From Campylobacteraceae bacterium (lineage in GTDB: Bacteria > Campylobacterota > Campylobacteria > Campylobacterales > Sulfurovaceae): a stretch of 6,586 nucleotides of DNA. The stretch is from contig JALWZK010000132.1 of NCBI GenBank assembly GCA_027002665.1, positions 1-6,586 on the forward strand, written 5' to 3'. The position numbers were made by a program, and so were the translations under genes. Of the stretch, positions 6,112 to 6,586 are shown in pieces; position 1 is the stretch's first letter; every line of letters starts with the position of its first letter. The notes beneath the pieces were generated by a model, which did not search any database, had not been told where the DNA came from, and was given only the letters and a program-made list of their open reading frames with translations.

Positions 6112-6586
6112 ATGGGAAAAAAATCATTAGGGCTACTTGAGCTTATCTCTATTGCTGTAGGTGGTATGGTAGGTGGAGGAATTTTTACTATCTTAGGTAT
6201 ATCGGTTGCTATGGTTGGCTTTTTGGCTCCATTTGCCATTGCTTTTGGTGGATTAATAGCTTTTTTTGCAGCATACTCTTATGTTAAATTGGGTGTTTAC
6301 TATCAAGATGAGGGGGCAACTTATGCCTTCTTTAAACGAACCTATCCAAATTCACATCTTGCTCCATCTTTAATTGGGTGGTACACAATTTTTGGTTATA
6401 TTAGCACTCTCGCACTCTATGCCTATACTTTCTCCTCATATGGTATAAGTGGGTTTGAGTTTGCAGATAGTGAGATAGTTAGAAAATCGGTTGCCATTGG
6501 AATTATTTGGATATTTGCTCTAATAAATCTCTGGAGTGTTAAGGGAATGGGCAAGATAGAGGATATTTTAGTATATAGTAAACTAT
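6112..6586 (+). CDS. APC-family amino-acid permease, N-terminal part (cut by window edge)
   Basis: From the ATG at 6112, 158 codons stay open to the window end, so only the N-terminal third or so of a typical 400-500-residue transporter is present. It opens with KKSLGLLELISIAVGGMVGGGIFTILG (4-29 region). The Gly-rich GGMVGGGIF is the unwound first membrane helix, which binds the substrate amino and carboxyl groups in the APC superfamily. Further membrane segments lie near 34-56, 84-109 and 126-141; the sequence after NLWSVKGMGKIEDIL begins the fifth. Between segments 2 and 3, YYQDEGATYAFFKRTYP is the expected cytoplasmic loop. AAAAAGGA at 6096-6103 supports the start. It follows hisS by 14 bases and is probably co-transcribed. 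Which amino acid or amine is carried cannot be told from this part; a histidine link through hisS is not supported. Confidence 0.85.
   Translation, partial: MGKKSLGLLELISIAVGGMVGGGIFTILGISVAMVGFLAPFAIAFGGLIAFFAAYSYVKLGVYYQDEGATYAFFKRTYPNSHLAPSLIGWYTIFGYISTLALYAYTFSSYGISGFEFADSEIVRKSVAIGIIWIFALINLWSVKGMGKIEDILVYSKL

Noticed and set aside
1..6586. CRISPR arrays, tRNA or rRNA genes, insertion sequences, attachment sites or defence systems
   Set aside because: No regularly spaced repeats, tRNA-like cloverleaf, transposase motifs or flanking inverted repeats were seen on either strand by eye, and nearly all of the window is accounted for by housekeeping-type genes.

Overview
The window is AT-rich, compact bacterial chromosomal DNA. 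It holds six complete or near-complete genes and one partial gene at the right edge, with intergenic gaps of at most 59 bases. The base composition, the frequent AGA/ATA codons, and the style of the BioA, HisS and MlaE proteins suggest a Campylobacterota (epsilonproteobacterial) genome. That placement is inferred from sequence character and not from a search; no genus is claimed.

Left half, minus strand, read right to left. acpS (holo-ACP synthase) and bioA (7,8-diaminopelargonate synthase) overlap by 8 bases and look translationally coupled. Downstream of them lies an unrecognised two-transmembrane protein with long helical cytoplasmic arms. It runs off the left edge and has its own extended -10 promoter between bioA and its start codon. 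AcpS and BioA share a metabolic theme: AcpS makes the holo-ACP on which the pimeloyl biotin precursor is built, BioA acts later in that pathway, and biotin is then needed for fatty-acid synthesis.

Right half, plus strand. A 56-base divergent gap leads into mlaE (permease of a lipid-transport ABC system), a Ste24-type M48 membrane metalloprotease, hisS (histidyl-tRNA synthetase) and the start of an APC-family amino-acid permease that is cut by the right edge. The protease and hisS are separated by 2 bases and hisS and the permease by 14, so they are probably co-transcribed. mlaE may head the same transcript, although 59 bases separate it from the protease gene.

Nothing here looks like a mobile element, CRISPR array, defence island, RNA gene or insertion sequence, and no new multi-gene system is evident. 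The points most worth a second look are the unknown coiled-coil-like membrane protein, two active-site substitutions in BioA that leave its amino donor open, and an MlaE permease without its ATPase or substrate-binding partner next to it.
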